A stretch of 64,000 nucleotides of DNA from Mixophyes australis. Lineage: Eukaryota; Chordata; Amphibia; Anura; Limnodynastidae. Positions 1 through 11,345 of the stretch are shown piece after piece (the stretch's first letter is position 1; every line of letters begins with the position of its first letter). The notes below the pieces were generated by a model, which was given only the letters and a program-made list of their open reading frames with translations, was not told where the DNA came from and did no database searches. Where the stretch lies: assembly GCA_036250195.1 (NCBI GenBank), contig JAVHZZ010000001.1, positions 381,097,907-381,161,906 of the forward strand, read 5' to 3'. A program made the position numbers and the translations under genes.

Positions 1-234
1 TGTATTCTGTATAATAAATATTAGTTATTGCTGTTGGAGTTTTAGTATTAATATTGCCAATACTGGCTGTATAATTTAAAATGGACTGTATTGTATAATA
101 TACACAATGCGTGGCTGTGTATAAAGGGTTAATGTTATACTGTACTTGCTTTGTAGATTATTACTGTATTTGTTGGAGATTAATATTACATTTATAGATG
201 ATTAATGCACACATCAAACTTATAACTATAACAA
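1..234. other. AT-rich DNA, nothing recognised
   Basis: No coding, repeat or hairpin signal that I can support. The stretch is AT-rich. Confidence 0.5.
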
Positions 235-830
235 TGGAATAAGACACAGATACTGTTGTAAATTTGATGAAAAGGTCCCAATTTAATTATTATTATAACT
301 GAAAGAAAGGGTGGCGAATAAGGCAAACTGCGAGTTCAGCTAAACCAGACTAATACTAAACCAAAACAAGTGGATGGCCAACAGGCCCGGAATCCACAAA
401 AAAACAAGAATGAAATCCCTTAACTTTGACTAGCTGGTGCTTAGCCTGGCGTTAGAGAAACAACGCCCCTTCTGGACTCACAGTGACTTGGCCACACAAA
501 GAGGTCAAGGGGTCCTACACACAAAGGACTAAGAGCCAAAGTACGTCGAAAGGGGAAATAAGCTGCTGCCGAAGCACCTTGTATTAGCTGCTGATTGCAA
601 TGCTTTCCTACCAACTGTGCCTCTTTGTAAAGAGAAGAAAACGTTAGTAGCATAAATTCATTATCTTCACAACTTCAACTTAAACAGCGATGGAAGCAGA
701 GAATATTTTTTCAGCAAGAAAATAATTTTCCAAGAGGGTTATATAGGGAATCTCAAGAAGCACTCTTATAGTTCTCATTGGCTAATGGAAAATGGCAAGA
801 CGCATCTTTAACCCTTAGAAGGTAAGTGTC
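235..830. repeat. Unclassified interspersed repeat, copy 1
   Basis: This stretch resembles 16,420-17,000 in the same orientation. Shared landmarks in the same order are an AT-rich run ending near 'ggtggcga'/'ggcggcga', a 'gcccct(t/c)ctggactc' block, 'caaggggtcct', and a 'ttctcattggc' block followed by 'ttaaccc'. The two copies are diverged. No protein is visible. The class is unknown; an LTR or a non-autonomous element are both possible. A 70-residue reading frame inside it on the minus strand has no family features and is not called a gene. Confidence 0.45.
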
Positions 831-1454
831 ACATAGAATCACACAAACCTAGTACCTTTAAGTATGTCCGGCTATCAGGGCCTTTTCTTGTCATTTGTTA
901 TTGTTTTACCATGCCTGTTACCATTTCATCTTCATTTCATTTTTATTTCTTTATTTCTTGTTGGTGTGCTTATACTCACTTGAATGTTTGTCACACTATT
1001 CACTTATCAGGTTTCAAATTGGGGTTAATACATTCAGACAATTTTACTTTAGTGATGTGTCATATATAAGGAAAATAAGTAAAAAAAATTGTAGGAGTCC
1101 AGAAAGATAAAGCAATATATTTAGTAAAAGCTGCTGACAGACAGATACAAGATAAGAAATGAAATTTTTCTGGATGGAGAACTTTAAAGTAGCTGTTATA
1201 AGAAACTTTCTGCTGCTGGCTTTAAGAAAATATATAGAGAACATGCCACTTCCCAGTTCACAAAAATATGATAATGAATGAGGTAACACACATATAGTAT
1301 TCTATTGACTAATTTTATTAAAGGTTTATGAACTGCTCATCATGACTCCTACAGATTTCTTGCTGAGAACAATGTATGCAGCAGCCACTTGTGGAATCAC
1401 CTATAAACACCGTGTAAACGGTAGTAATGTAGTGAAAAAAAAAAGTATTTGACT
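831..1454. other. No recognised feature
   Basis: AT-rich sequence with short chance reading frames only. I see nothing I can name. Confidence 0.5.
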
Positions 1455-1700
1455 AGGGATGGGGGTTAGGGGGTGGGGTTAATGTTAGTGTTTTTTTTCT
1501 TATTTTCAACTATTCTGTGCCGGACCCGATGGCATTGCCTTTTAAATGGAGATATTGTTAATGTCAGCAACTACAATGTCACCTTTTTAAACATATCGAC
1601 AGAATCAAAATGTTTACATTTACACTGTCCCTATTTTGGTGTCAACAGTATAAGCGTCAACATATTCGCCGTCACCAAATTGATTGCATCCCATTATTTT
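1455..1700. repeat. Degenerate half of a 'GTCGAC/GTCAACA' palindromic repeat
   Basis: A G-rich 'ggggttagggggtggggtta' core is followed by an arm with spaced 'atgtcagc', 'atatcgacag', 'gtgtcaacag' and 'gcgtcaacat' motifs. The design matches the element at 55,150-55,440, where a telomere-like core lies between two such arms. Only one arm is clear here. It is probably a decayed non-autonomous DNA transposon, by similarity of plan rather than by a database match. Confidence 0.35.
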
Positions 1701-1869
1701 TAAGGGCAGGGTGTTATTTATAATATGTCTGGTAGGCATTAGTGTTATATGGAGTCTGGTAAGGCAATTATGAAAATGACCACTGTAGCAAAAACTCATA
1801 GGGAATTCACTTTGATTTTTTCCCTGCACAAAGGTAGTATGTGGGCTGGAGCTAATTTAATCAAACCCT

Positions 1870-3290
1870 TTCCACAGTCAGTGTGTAAGGTCCTGCGAGG
1901 AGATGTGCCTCACAGGGCGACTAACCCCTAGTACCTAAGAAAACTTACCACGATTCACGTGGATTGCTGGATCCTACCTTGGTTCCGGATCGGGAAGCTC
2001 TCCGTACACTCACTGGTATCACCTTAGGAAGAGAAACGGAGAGTTAACCCGAGCCTATCAGGAAAGGGCTGTCCAAGAATACGGCAATGAACAAAGACAC
2101 TCTTAGTCCAAGCTCACTTGCCGCCTCCTCGCTTTGCTCTTGCCAAGGCGCGGGGGACTACAGGCACTTGAGACCAGGAACAGTCCCGCCTCAAGTACCG
2201 GGCACAACCTTCCGGTGAGGGCCTAACCGAAAAGGGGAATCGAGCGTGATACTCACCGGGACACTCCCGCTTCCGGTTCTGCTCTCCTGCACCTCCCGAC
2301 ACCTGCGGATGACATGGAACACATAGCCTCCCTCTGCGCTAGTGGTGAGACTAAAGGTGTGCACCCACAAACGCTAAACTGACTACAACAGAGACCGACC
2401 CTAACAACGCTCTAATGGTAGGCAACGCAACTAAGTCAAACAACTATAGAGATATATGCTAACTAGGTGTGGTGCACTAACAGGAACTGCTCACTAACCA
2501 CTACGGGGAACACCAGCCGGTGTTCACGGACTATACCGGAGGGCGGTTCCTAACCCCCTCACCCAGGTCTAACCAAGGAGACTGTCTCCTCAATATAGGG
2601 TCACCCACGGACCCTAAGGACCAGCTGCACCAGGCCCGACTGAGGCTCGCTGGAACAGCACACTAACCCGCGGGCCGACTGCTGCACGGAACAGCCGATC
2701 GAACTGAACCGCCAGACTGCCTGTACTCGGGTATCAAACACGTGTCCTTACACCCGGAACTGCCAGAGAACCTGCACGGAACCAGCCTTGGGGACCCTCA
2801 ACCAGAACCACGGGCCACCCCTGGAACTGCCTCAAGGTGTGCTGCACTGCCACCGACTCACTCAGTCACCCCCTCTGGGAACCAGTGTGAACCCAGGGAC
2901 CTAAGGGACGGGAAAACTACGTATGTTCTTCCCTGACTATGTGTAAGCTGGTAACTACACTTGTCCCCACAGCACGGGTTAGTACAGGAAAACACAGGAA
3001 ACAAGAGCCTACCTTTAATGGGGGCCTGACGTCTTGCCCCTGGAAACAGTTGTATAGCACACCCAAAAATACAGTGATACAGACAATACTCGCCGCACAG
3101 ACAGAATAAATGCAGTATATAGTACTTTGTATGCTACTTACCAGAGCACACAGCTGCTAGCCAACCAGCCATCTGCTACAGCACCAACAGGAGCCTCTGC
3201 TCTACTGTACCTCCTAACTTTGTGTGCTCACCTCACACAGGACCGCGCCTACACTCACAAGACTCTCTGCCACACCAAGGCCTAATTCCC
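1870..3290. repeat. GC-rich repeat block without coding signal
   Basis: The base composition switches abruptly here to GC-rich, with many 'ggac', 'ccgg' and 'aactgcc' motifs. Short reading frames exist on both strands but none shows a known domain. The block lies directly next to the minus-strand LTR/leader at 3,540-4,060 and could be the rearranged interior of that element or a separate repeat. No gag or pol similarity was seen. Confidence 0.35.
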
Positions 3291-3540
3291 CTAACTTTGG
3301 CCTTGTGCCCTGTGCTCTCAGAGGACACTAGCCCCTGACTAACTAGGCCTGGTAGCCTTCCTCACTTTGGCCTCTAGGCCACTAATTGCCAAAAAGGGCC
3401 TTGTGCCCTTTGGGCTTGTAGCCCCTACTGATCTCACTAAGGGCCTTGTGCCCAAACAACTCTTAGGCCTTCTGGCCTACTACCTGTTTAGGGCCTATTG
3501 CCCGATTTCCCTGGTCCTTGTGCCCCTATTACTTGCACCA
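3290..3540 (-). repeat. Array of GGGC-CTTG-TGCCC type motifs in a retroelement leader
   Basis: On the plus strand 'ggccttgtgccc' and near variants ('gggcttgtagccc', 'gggcctattgccc', 'ggccttctggcc', 'ggtccttgtgcccc') recur irregularly about every 20-50 bp. Each is an imperfect palindrome. On the minus strand the motif reads GGGCACAAGGCCC. The same motif occurs once in the second gypsy leader at about 42,283-42,297, followed by 'cattaggcccg'. It therefore belongs to this element family. Function is unknown; RNA stem-loops in the leader are one possibility. Confidence 0.5.
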
Positions 3541-4060
3541 CGGGCCTTACCTGCTCCCTGGTCTTCGGGGAGCTTCTCCTGGCTCCTTCCCCGCTGCCGC
3601 CGCCTCTATGCTCTGCCGCCAGCTTCTGATCTTGATCCCGCCGGTCTTCAGGCAGCAGAGGCGCTCTTAGCCCTGACAAGGGCTCTCTGCCGCCACTACT
3701 GGTCTCCGCTGTTTTCTGTTCTTCTTGTCTTGATCCTGCAGCTCTCCGCAACACGCCCTTCCTCTTGTCTCTCCGCCGACGGACTAAAAATGGCGGCGCG
3801 CGCGCCGACTTAAATAGTCTGCAACGTGCTGACGTCATCACGTAACGTCGACGCGGCGCTACGCGATGACGTGGCGGGTCCTGATTGGCCCGCCGCCGGA
3901 TAGCTGCAAATGGCCGGGAGGTGAGCCCTGATTGGCTCCCCGCCCCGGTCGGCAGAGGGGACCACCGCCGCCCGAAGACTGATGACGGCCCCAAACAGGT
4001 AAGTCCTCCACAAGTGCAATAAACAGGCTGTTTCTCTCCCTCTCAGTATCGGCTCTGTGT
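3540..4060 (-). mobile_element. Gypsy-type LTR/leader, minus strand (copy A)
   Basis: The region is CpG-rich and reads as U3 to R/U5-leader on the minus strand. It aligns along its length with the plus-strand region 41,850-42,240: both have a TATA-like box (CTATTTAAG here, CTATTGAAG there), then CCATTTT, then a GTCGGC(G/T)GAGAGA block, then GAAGACC(A/G)GCGGGATCAA. That second copy is followed by gag, which assigns the family to a Ty3/gypsy-like element by inference. No gag remains next to this copy. LTR ends and target-site duplication could not be fixed. Overlapping open frames of 148 codons (plus) and 168 codons (minus) arise from the GC-rich sequence and look non-coding. Confidence 0.65.
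3811..3936 (-). promoter_or_regulatory. LTR promoter: TATA-like box, CRE and two CCAAT boxes
   Basis: Reading the minus strand, two CCAAT boxes (plus-strand ATTGG at 3,931-3,935 and 3,884-3,888) are followed by a perfect CRE palindrome TGACGTCA at 3,830-3,837 and then a TATA-like CTATTTAAG at about 3,810-3,818. Order and spacing are those of a typical RNA polymerase II promoter. Activity is inferred from motif layout only. Confidence 0.6.
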
Positions 4061-4084
4061 TTATCATAGGACCAGCCTGCTGGG

Positions 4085-4560
4085 GTAAAAGGCATTTGTG
4101 AAGGTCTGTGGGGCATTTAATAGGCATGTGGGAAGGTCTGTGAAGTACATAAGGAGCATGTGGGGAGATCAGGGGCATATGGAAAGGTCTGATGGGCATG
4201 GCTTCACACTACTCCTTTGCATTTATCAGACTGAGGGAGGTGGTGAAGGAGATGGGGGTCTGCCTGTATTATTTGTACTGGGCCCCACAATTTCTGATTG
4301 CAGCCCTGGCAGTAACAGCAATTTCAGCTAATGACACTGCTTGTTGCAGTTAAGCGATAGTGAAGCCAAATCTGTCAAAGAGGTTGCTCCTCTCCAGTGG
4401 GGATATTGAAACAACACTTTTATCTGCCCCCCCAGGGCTGGGTCACTGGGCTACATGCATTTTTTTTTTTTTTAGAAAGTTTCCTAATAGGCTGCTGAGC
4501 CGAGTCTCACCACTGCTGGATAAAATTTGCCAGTCAGTCCCTGGGCTTTAGGTATTCTAC
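4085..4560. repeat. Short degenerate repeats and unclassified repeat DNA
   Basis: From 4,090 to 4,200 the motifs 'ggcat' and 'aaggtctg' alternate in a loose tandem pattern of about 30 bp. From 4,400 to 4,460 there is 'cccccccagggctgggtcac' followed by 'tgggcta', which resembles the opposite strand of 26,380-26,490 ('ggcccagtgacccagcccaa'). No coding signal. Confidence 0.3.
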
Positions 4561-4818
4561 AAATATAACACAGTTATTTATGTACAACCAGAATGAATAA
4601 TTTTACAAATGCTGCTGTAAAAGTGTATTTGTGAATACCCCTTCATATTAATTTAATAAACATTTTAATAAAAAATCTTCCTATTGTCTATTATTTTTCT
4701 TTAAAGGTAAACATTTCTTTTATGTTCTGCATTTTTCTGATGTATTTCCTGAGACTTTACACTAACCTGTCAATTTAATAAATTGGATTGCATGGTATTT
4801 TTTCTTGTTACAGCAATG

Positions 4819-4854
<36 letters not shown>

Positions 4855-6420
4855 TAAAACATTCTATACATCTTCAATACAATATACCTTTGCATGATCT
4901 ATACTGTGCACTGATACTTCTTTTGTCTTTAGAGAGTTCTTGGATTTTCTTGCAGCCCTATGGGAATTGAGTTATACAAATGCAATACATGCAGTGGCTA
5001 TCACTCCTGTATAGGTTGTCACGTGAATGCTAGGAAGAACATGTGTATTGTGACAGGAATTTCAATCATCTCCTCAAACATACAGCTTGCAAATCTTGGG
5101 AGAAGATCCTTATGCAAGTTCTCGGAACTCCATATACAACCTAGGTATCCAACCAATTTGAATCAATTAACAGAATAAATAATTCACAAATGGATTGATT
5201 TGATCTTAATGGCGCATTAGCAGTGTGTTTTTGAAGTGGTTGTTTAAAGTTGTGTGGTAGAGATTTTACTGACTTTGTACAACTTTGTTTAGAGGGACTC
5301 TTCCAATGTGAATATATTTTATATGCTTAGCTGTTAATGCAGCCTTTATGTAAATTAAATTTTTCCTGTTATCAATTGCCTCATTAATTTTTATGTGTTG
5401 CTGTCTATTTTTATAACAGTATATTCAGATTTTGGTCAGTACAATTTTAGATAAATGGTTTATTGATGTTAACAGGCCTGGATTTGTAGGCAGAGGCTCA
5501 ATGGCTCACTGCAGTTAGTCTCTTTTCCATCTTAATACCACATTATAACATATTTATTTAATACTGCTGGATATTGGAGTGCGTGGATTTGAGACTCATA
5601 TGACGGTCGGTCATCATCAGCAAAGTCATGATTATTTTTAATTAATGGTAAAATACATATATTTATTTTGTTTAAATGTGATGTATTACTACTAGTGGCC
5701 ACCTTTATAGTGATGGGGGAAATAGGACCAGCACTCTAACTTCAACAGGAACATTAGATGGAGGCAGTAACCCCTACACTACTGTGTTTTCACATTCACA
5801 ATCATTACCATTATTAGTTACCTGAATGCGTTTTCAATATTATTACCACCATGTTCTCTAATAATTAAAAATAAAATATAGATCTTTAACAAATCTACAA
5901 TGTGGCTTCCTCATGTATAGTGTAAATTTAAAAAAAAATAATAAACAGATCCTAATATTTAATAATATATAAGACTTCGTAGGAATCATGGCGAGAAGGT
6001 GAGCTGCGTCATGCGAACTGTGACATAACTGTAGTCCTGGAAGTCATTTATTTGTTGGGTTTCTACTGTGACTAGAGCCAGATTACAATCATTCTAGCTC
6101 TAAGAAGACAAGAGACTGTTTGTAGGGGAAGATTCTGCTTATTAAGCGAGATTATCCTAAGTATTAGAGACATAGAGATGAGAAGGTTCACTGAATCATT
6201 TCTTCAATCAATCAGAGTTTTTACATTTCAGGCAAATACAAATATGATTATACCTAAATGACAGGCAGATGGCTGCTGCTATAAATCACTTTATCACATT
6301 ATCTATGTAGGAGTGAAAGTGAGTGCACAGTACGCAAAGCAGTCTTTCAAACACTCCCCTTTGATTCTGTTATTTATTTCTTCAACTTGTCCATGCAGCT
6401 TACTGGGCCTAACAAAACAT
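4561..6420. other. AT-rich DNA with a (TA)n run
   Basis: A pure TA microsatellite occupies about 4,819-4,853. The remainder shows no recognisable gene or element. A 72-codon frame at 4,960-5,178 has several cysteines but no pattern I recognise. Confidence 0.5.
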
Positions 6421-6424
6421 TTTT

Positions 6425-6752
6425 AAGGTGATTTAGTGGGCAGGCAGTGGCCTTGCTACCTCGCAGCATTAAGGTTATGGTTTTTTTTTACGACCAATGC
6501 CCTAACTCTGTGCAGTGTGTATGTTCTCCCCACATTTGTGTGGGTTTTCTGAGGGTGTTCTGGTTTCCTTTCAAGTCCAAAGACATACTGGTATGTTAAG
6601 TGACTGCTGACAAAATTGGACCGAAGTCTGTATGTGTTTGTGTGAAAGAGAATTTAGTATGTAAGCTCCGATGTGGCAGGGAATGCTTAAATATCCTCTG
6701 TCCAGCAGTGGGTATTGTGATGGTTCTATATAAATAACTGGTATTAAATAAA
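6425..6752 (+). mobile_element. SINE (tRNA-type head, LINE-like tail)
   Basis: The order of blocks matches the SINE type common in frogs and fish: a 'gtgg..ttgctacctcgcagcatt' region, 'tatgttctccccacatttgt', 'gtgggttttctg', 'ggtttcctttcaagtccaaa', 'gacatactggtatgttaa', 'tgctgacaaaattgg', 'gaatttagtatgtaagctcc', 'ggcagggaatgc', and a terminal 'ctatataaataactgg'. The internal A and B boxes are decayed. The element is non-coding and depended on a LINE for movement. Assignment comes from remembered consensus shape, not a search. Confidence 0.7.
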
Positions 6753-6754
6753 CA

Positions 6755-7670
6755 ATTTTACCAGTGTCTAAGCATCTTATTATATTCAATTGTCAATTCC
6801 TGCTTGTCCTGGATGCCCTCAGCTTTGAAGTTGGTGGAATCACCTTGGAATGTTCACAGCAGCAGAAAATGAGTGGGTTGATCTCTGGTTTTTATGTATG
6901 CGTGGACAGGGCTGCATGTGACAGGGATTTGCAAACAGCAAAGAGTATATTGTGAGGCTTTAATGGTACAAAGGAATTGATGTCAAACACACCTCTATAT
7001 GAAACAAAGTGTATGCATACAACTTGGTTTCCCTTTATCAGAGTAAAAGTGAACAGTGACTCTGTTGCTTGATGTGGCAAAAGCAGCTGCATAATGTTCC
7101 CCTGTCACTAGTATACACTAAGGGCCTGATTGATATTCGGAAGTGCGTCCATTTGTATAGAGTATCTTGTGTGAAATAGCTCTGCACATGCACAGAAACA
7201 GACCTAACACCAATGAAAGCAATTGCATACAATTAATGTCTGAATACAAATTACAGAAATGACTATAACTTGAAAGGCGGAATAACGGAAGAAGGGACTA
7301 ACCTAGGCCATGTTCAGAAAGTGTGTTCCAACAAAGATGTGGCCAATTGAAGTCATGTGTTTGTGGTAAGTATGCTTGTTTTCAGCTGTATCATTTGCAG
7401 CCACTAAAGGGCTGGTGTAAATGCCAAGTGATAGTGATGACTGACATAGCATAGTCTTTGATTTAAAAGTTGCACATATGAGTGCTACTAACTATCACAG
7501 GAAAACTGTATGCAAATAAGTTATACTATAAAATGCATTGCATGTACAGCTCGCATTGAAAGCACCTTTATATAGTAAATGTAAAAAAAAAAAAGTATTA
7601 TATTTAATTAATATTTATAAAATAAATAAAAATAAAAATGAATATTAATATATAAATGATTCAGTAAAAA
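6755..7670. other. Mostly unassigned; partial MITE-like segment
   Basis: At 7,131 the sequence 'gggcctgattgatattcgg' begins like a MITE terminal repeat. At about 7,533 'aatgcattgcatgtacagct' resembles 34,420-34,445. This may be one diverged copy of the element called at 34,405-34,770. No gene is visible. Confidence 0.35.
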
Positions 7671-7673
7671 GGT

Positions 7674-7910
7674 GACAGACACGAATTCCGCGAAGAGAAC
7701 ATACTGGCGCTGAGACTGACGTCACGTCAAATGGTGACAGTTACATTGCTGCTCTTAAGGGGGCAATGTGAGGACCTGGCGGCTGTATAATGTTTTTTGC
7801 AATGGTTTGGACATTATACAGCCGCCTGAAGAGCAGCAATGTAACTCACCATTTGAAGTGACGTCAGTCTCAGTGCCGGTATGTTCTCTTGGAGGAATTC
7901 TTGTCTGTCT
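7674..7910. mobile_element. Foldback MITE
   Basis: The whole segment is an inverted repeat. The left end 'gacagacacgaattcc' pairs with the right end 'ggaattcttgtctgtc'. Inner arms pair 'actgacgtcac' with 'gtgacgtcagt', 'gttacattgctgctctt' with 'aagagcagcaatgtaac', and 'ggcggctgtataatg' with 'cattatacagccgcc'. About 20 bp in the left arm (near 7,761-7,779) have no partner and look like a later insertion or a right-arm deletion. Superfamily unknown, since no clear target-site duplication was found. Confidence 0.7.
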
Positions 7911-8119
7911 CATTTTCATGAAGTCTGTATTTCTTCCATGTTGCAATTAGAGCAATCGTAATTTTCCTGTCGCTCTAACTGTTGTCGGAAATATGTTTAT
8001 CGCGGACTTATACTCCACCCCATAAATATATCATATATAAATACTATAAAACATAATCATTAATTAAATATAATTGTAAAAAATAGATCGGTAATATATT
8101 CCAAAAGCGGTGATGTCTT

Positions 8120-8560
8120 TATTAGCAATAAGAATCTTTATTAAATATGCAGGAAATTTGTAAGCTTTGAATTTGGTTTTGGGGTTGGTGGGAGAAATAG
8201 GCTTTTTTGTTTAATGGGATTGCTACTAATTTAATATTGGGTTTGGTGGCATAATAAATCGGTCTGTTTATTAAATGGGAATGCTATTAATTTAATGTCG
8301 GGGGTGATAGGGGAAGAAATAACTGTACATAATAAATGGGAATGCTATTAATTTAATGTTGGGGCTGGTTATGAGGAAGGAGGCTTATTTATTAAACTTA
8401 AGCACTATTCATCTAAGGTTGAGCTGGTTGGGGGAAGGATGCCTAAATTTTAAATGTGGGTGCTAATAATTTTAGACCTGTTTATTAAACAGAAAGAGTT
8501 ACTGATTTAATGTGGGACTGGTTAGGGGAAGGGTTCATATTGTTCATTCACTGCTCTGCT
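8120..8560. repeat. Degenerate satellite-like tandem repeat
   Basis: About six imperfect copies of a unit near 65 bp are present. The core is 'gggaatgctattaatttaat' then 'gttggggctggtt..ggggaagga' then 'tttattaaa'. Copies at 8,275 and 8,337 share almost the whole core. A closely related array occupies 61,690-62,170, and the flank after each array is also related, so both belong to one larger repeat family. Confidence 0.65.
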
Positions 8561-8720
8561 TTCCAGGAAGCAAATAGTAGCTATCTCTTTTCAAAACAGG
8601 GACCCAATATTCCAGGATATGGTCAAGCAGCACCAGGTAGTCAAAGTTGCACAAACAGGTTGGAGAGAACAGCATAGGTTTGAAGAATTGTCTTGCGCTT
8701 GCAAAGGGCTAGGCAAGTCT
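8561..8720. repeat. Flank of the 65-bp array, shared with 62,215-62,320
   Basis: The order 'ccaggaagcaaat', 'attccaggatatgg', 'caggtagt.aaagt', 'acaggttggagagaacag' corresponds to 'aggcaagcggcaaat', 'caggtagtgaaagtgac', 'acaggttggagagagcag' near 62,230-62,310. Conservation of this flank with the array suggests a single transposable unit containing the satellite. No reading frame is shared. Confidence 0.5.
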
Positions 8721-10020
8721 CCATTGTAGGAGGTAGGAGGGGAGAAGGGGTTTGCCAGAGTTCTCTCTTGCCCAGGGCACCTAAATATCTAGTTACTGCT
8801 CTGTACTATGAAAATCAGCAGAGAAGGCTCCCATGTTAGGGGTTCCTAGTCTGCTGCTTATTACACACTCAACAATTCCTACTCCACTAATTAGGCCTAA
8901 ATGCACACCTTTATATTTGTATTGGTGTGAGAAACAGAAGTTACCACATGGGTTGTGGTACATCTGTTGTGTGTCCAGTTGCTGATTACTTTCCCTGCAT
9001 GCAGTGTGTCCTTTTCAGCTTCAGGAAGAGCGAACAGAATACTACCAATGCTTTCACTTTATACTTTGATATATAATTATGCACAGTGTGGACAAGTCAA
9101 CATTTTCTCACTGTTCTACTTCAAAAGTCCCATCTAGTGATTTTATATGTACTTTGTATAGACAATTTATAGCTAATAACTATTGACTATAGACTTTTGC
9201 TTCATGTGTGTATAGTACCTCTTTTTACCATGTAATTATAGTATATGGTAGTATCTAGTATCTAATTATGTCCTGTGTTTGGTATTTTGCTCCAAAAAAT
9301 AATCATAACTATCATATAACCTAAAACATAATTATTTTTATTTAATGACCAATATATCTTATATTTATTACATGACATGCCCGATGAGCCCCACTGCCTG
9401 AGAGACACACTACCCATCTTAATACTTCAATTGCAATACCAGTGATTGTGGGTGATTAAGTGTAGGGACCCCACAGTGCCTCCAGCTCTTTGAGGATCTG
9501 TGTGCATCGTCCCTGAGGTCGGTGCAGAAGTAGAAGTCACATGTTACATGTTTCGGGCTTGTGGTGCAGAGAGGGAGATCAGCTCAGCTGGGCACTGGAT
9601 TACAGGAATCCAGTAGATTACACTTCATGTAGGGTGGGCAGCGCACGTGGGTGTTAGGAGTGTCTCATTCATGCACTGTGGAATGTGCTGACTAGTGGAT
9701 TTAGAAGATTGGAGATTCAGCCACTTCGGGCAGAGATGCAATTCGCAAAATAAGGACTGCTGGATCTTGGGGATCTGACTGGTCCTGGGTGCTTACAGCT
9801 CTAAGAGATAAGTGAGGTAGAATATTGTATGTATAGATGACAGCAGGCTCCGTTACAGTACAGACATGTGTCTGGTTATCTTAGAACAAAGTAAAGAGAT
9901 ATAGAATAACTATTGGGGGATTACATCTGGGTAAAATATATAGGGGAGCTTAGAAACCTCACTGTGGATCTTATTGACTGTGTATGCAGGAAACTTAAGC
10001 CCTAATGGGTAAGTGCATGA
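8721..10020. other. No recognised feature
   Basis: Mixed-composition DNA. The part at 9,370-9,990 is richer in GC than its surroundings and could be an old repeat, but I cannot name it. Confidence 0.5.
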
Positions 10021-10027
10021 TGTTCTC

Positions 10028-10089
10028 ACACGCACACACGCACATACGCACACACACGCACACATGCACACACGCACACACGCACACAC
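10028..10089. repeat. (CA)n/(CACACG)n microsatellite
   Basis: Alternating CA with regular CG substitutions giving CACACG units. Confidence 0.95.
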
Positions 10090-11345
10090 GATTTTAAGTG
10101 CGTTTGGCTTATGGCTTCTCTTGTCATTATAATAGAGACTTTTCTAGTGGCTCGCCATATTCCCTGATGTTTATTTCATGGGCCCCTACCGTGGCATTCC
10201 CCTAGTGGGCCGTTCTTCACCCAGTCTGACACTGCATAGATAGATTTATCGACCTAAATTACAGATATACTGACAATCTGGAAAAATGCAAAATTAAAAT
10301 GTAAACATTTATCCTTCCTCTATTTCTTGCCTTGCCCTGTAAATACCAGAATCATTTTGCATTTTGTATCATTATATTGAAATCTAGGATATATAAACAG
10401 ATTTGTTCTTCTTGAAATATTATATATTTAAAATAAATGTCTTTAAATGCCGCTCTAATATATTCTGTGAATATTGTTGCGCTCATTCAAACCATAAACC
10501 CATAACCATATGCCTAAAATGTATGCATTTTCTCTGGATATTTACTTTTGCAGTCAAAATATAGTATGCAGCAAAGTAGTAAAAGACAGAGTTAATTATG
10601 TTTTTTCAAACTGTAAGTTTGCAGAAAATGATTTGTCCCTGGAATTAAATAAGTAAATCTGGAATAACAGCTTCTGGATCTGATGTAATGGGTGGTTATT
10701 AGTTCACATGAACGTTTGAACCTTGCATAGACAACACAAATTGAATTTATCACTGTTTAAAATGCATGGAAAATGGATTTATAAATGGCAACCATTCTAA
10801 TAACACAAGATAATTTTATAAAAAAAAAACAAGGCTGCTTTTCCATGCAAACTGATTGCAATAATTAAGATAAGTAATTATTTTCACCAGCATGGCAAAC
10901 AATATAAATATTACAAAAGTCTTATTTTTTTAACACTATGGAAAAAGTGTATATTCTCATTAAACATAGATGAGTTATAATAAAGTATCTAAAACATTAT
11001 ATTTTATATACTGTCATTATGGGCAGCAAACACATGCTTTATTTCATTATTATATCTTATTTTTCTTTTAATTCACCATTTCTGACCAATACCCAATTAC
11101 ATTAATTTACTGATTGGCATAATTGAGCAGGAATGTGAGGCTTATGAAACATCTCCTCCTTTGGTGATCTCCATGGCCTCCTTAGTGGAAGCAGCTACCA
11201 CCACATCTTTTAAATTGATATATCTGACTTCCACTCTCTCTCTCTTCATTACAACCATATAACAAAACCGATAGCTGCATAAACGTAATCCAGCGACAAT
11301 TGTTATTTTGCTATCTTATGTAACAAGTATTCCTCAAACATTCTT
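10090..11345. other. AT-rich DNA; possible conserved non-coding segment
   Basis: No repeat family was recognised from about 10,260 on. The part at 10,580-10,930 is non-repetitive and has homeodomain-type words such as 'gttaattatg', 'aattaagataagtaattatt'. This is weak evidence for an enhancer, recorded as a candidate only. Confidence 0.3.

Noticed and set aside
3367..3994. Overlapping open frames of 148 (plus) and 168 (minus) codons
   Set aside because: They lie in the CpG-rich LTR/leader, where stop codons are rare. Neither has a known domain, and the sequence aligns with a non-coding leader at 41.9-42.2 kb.
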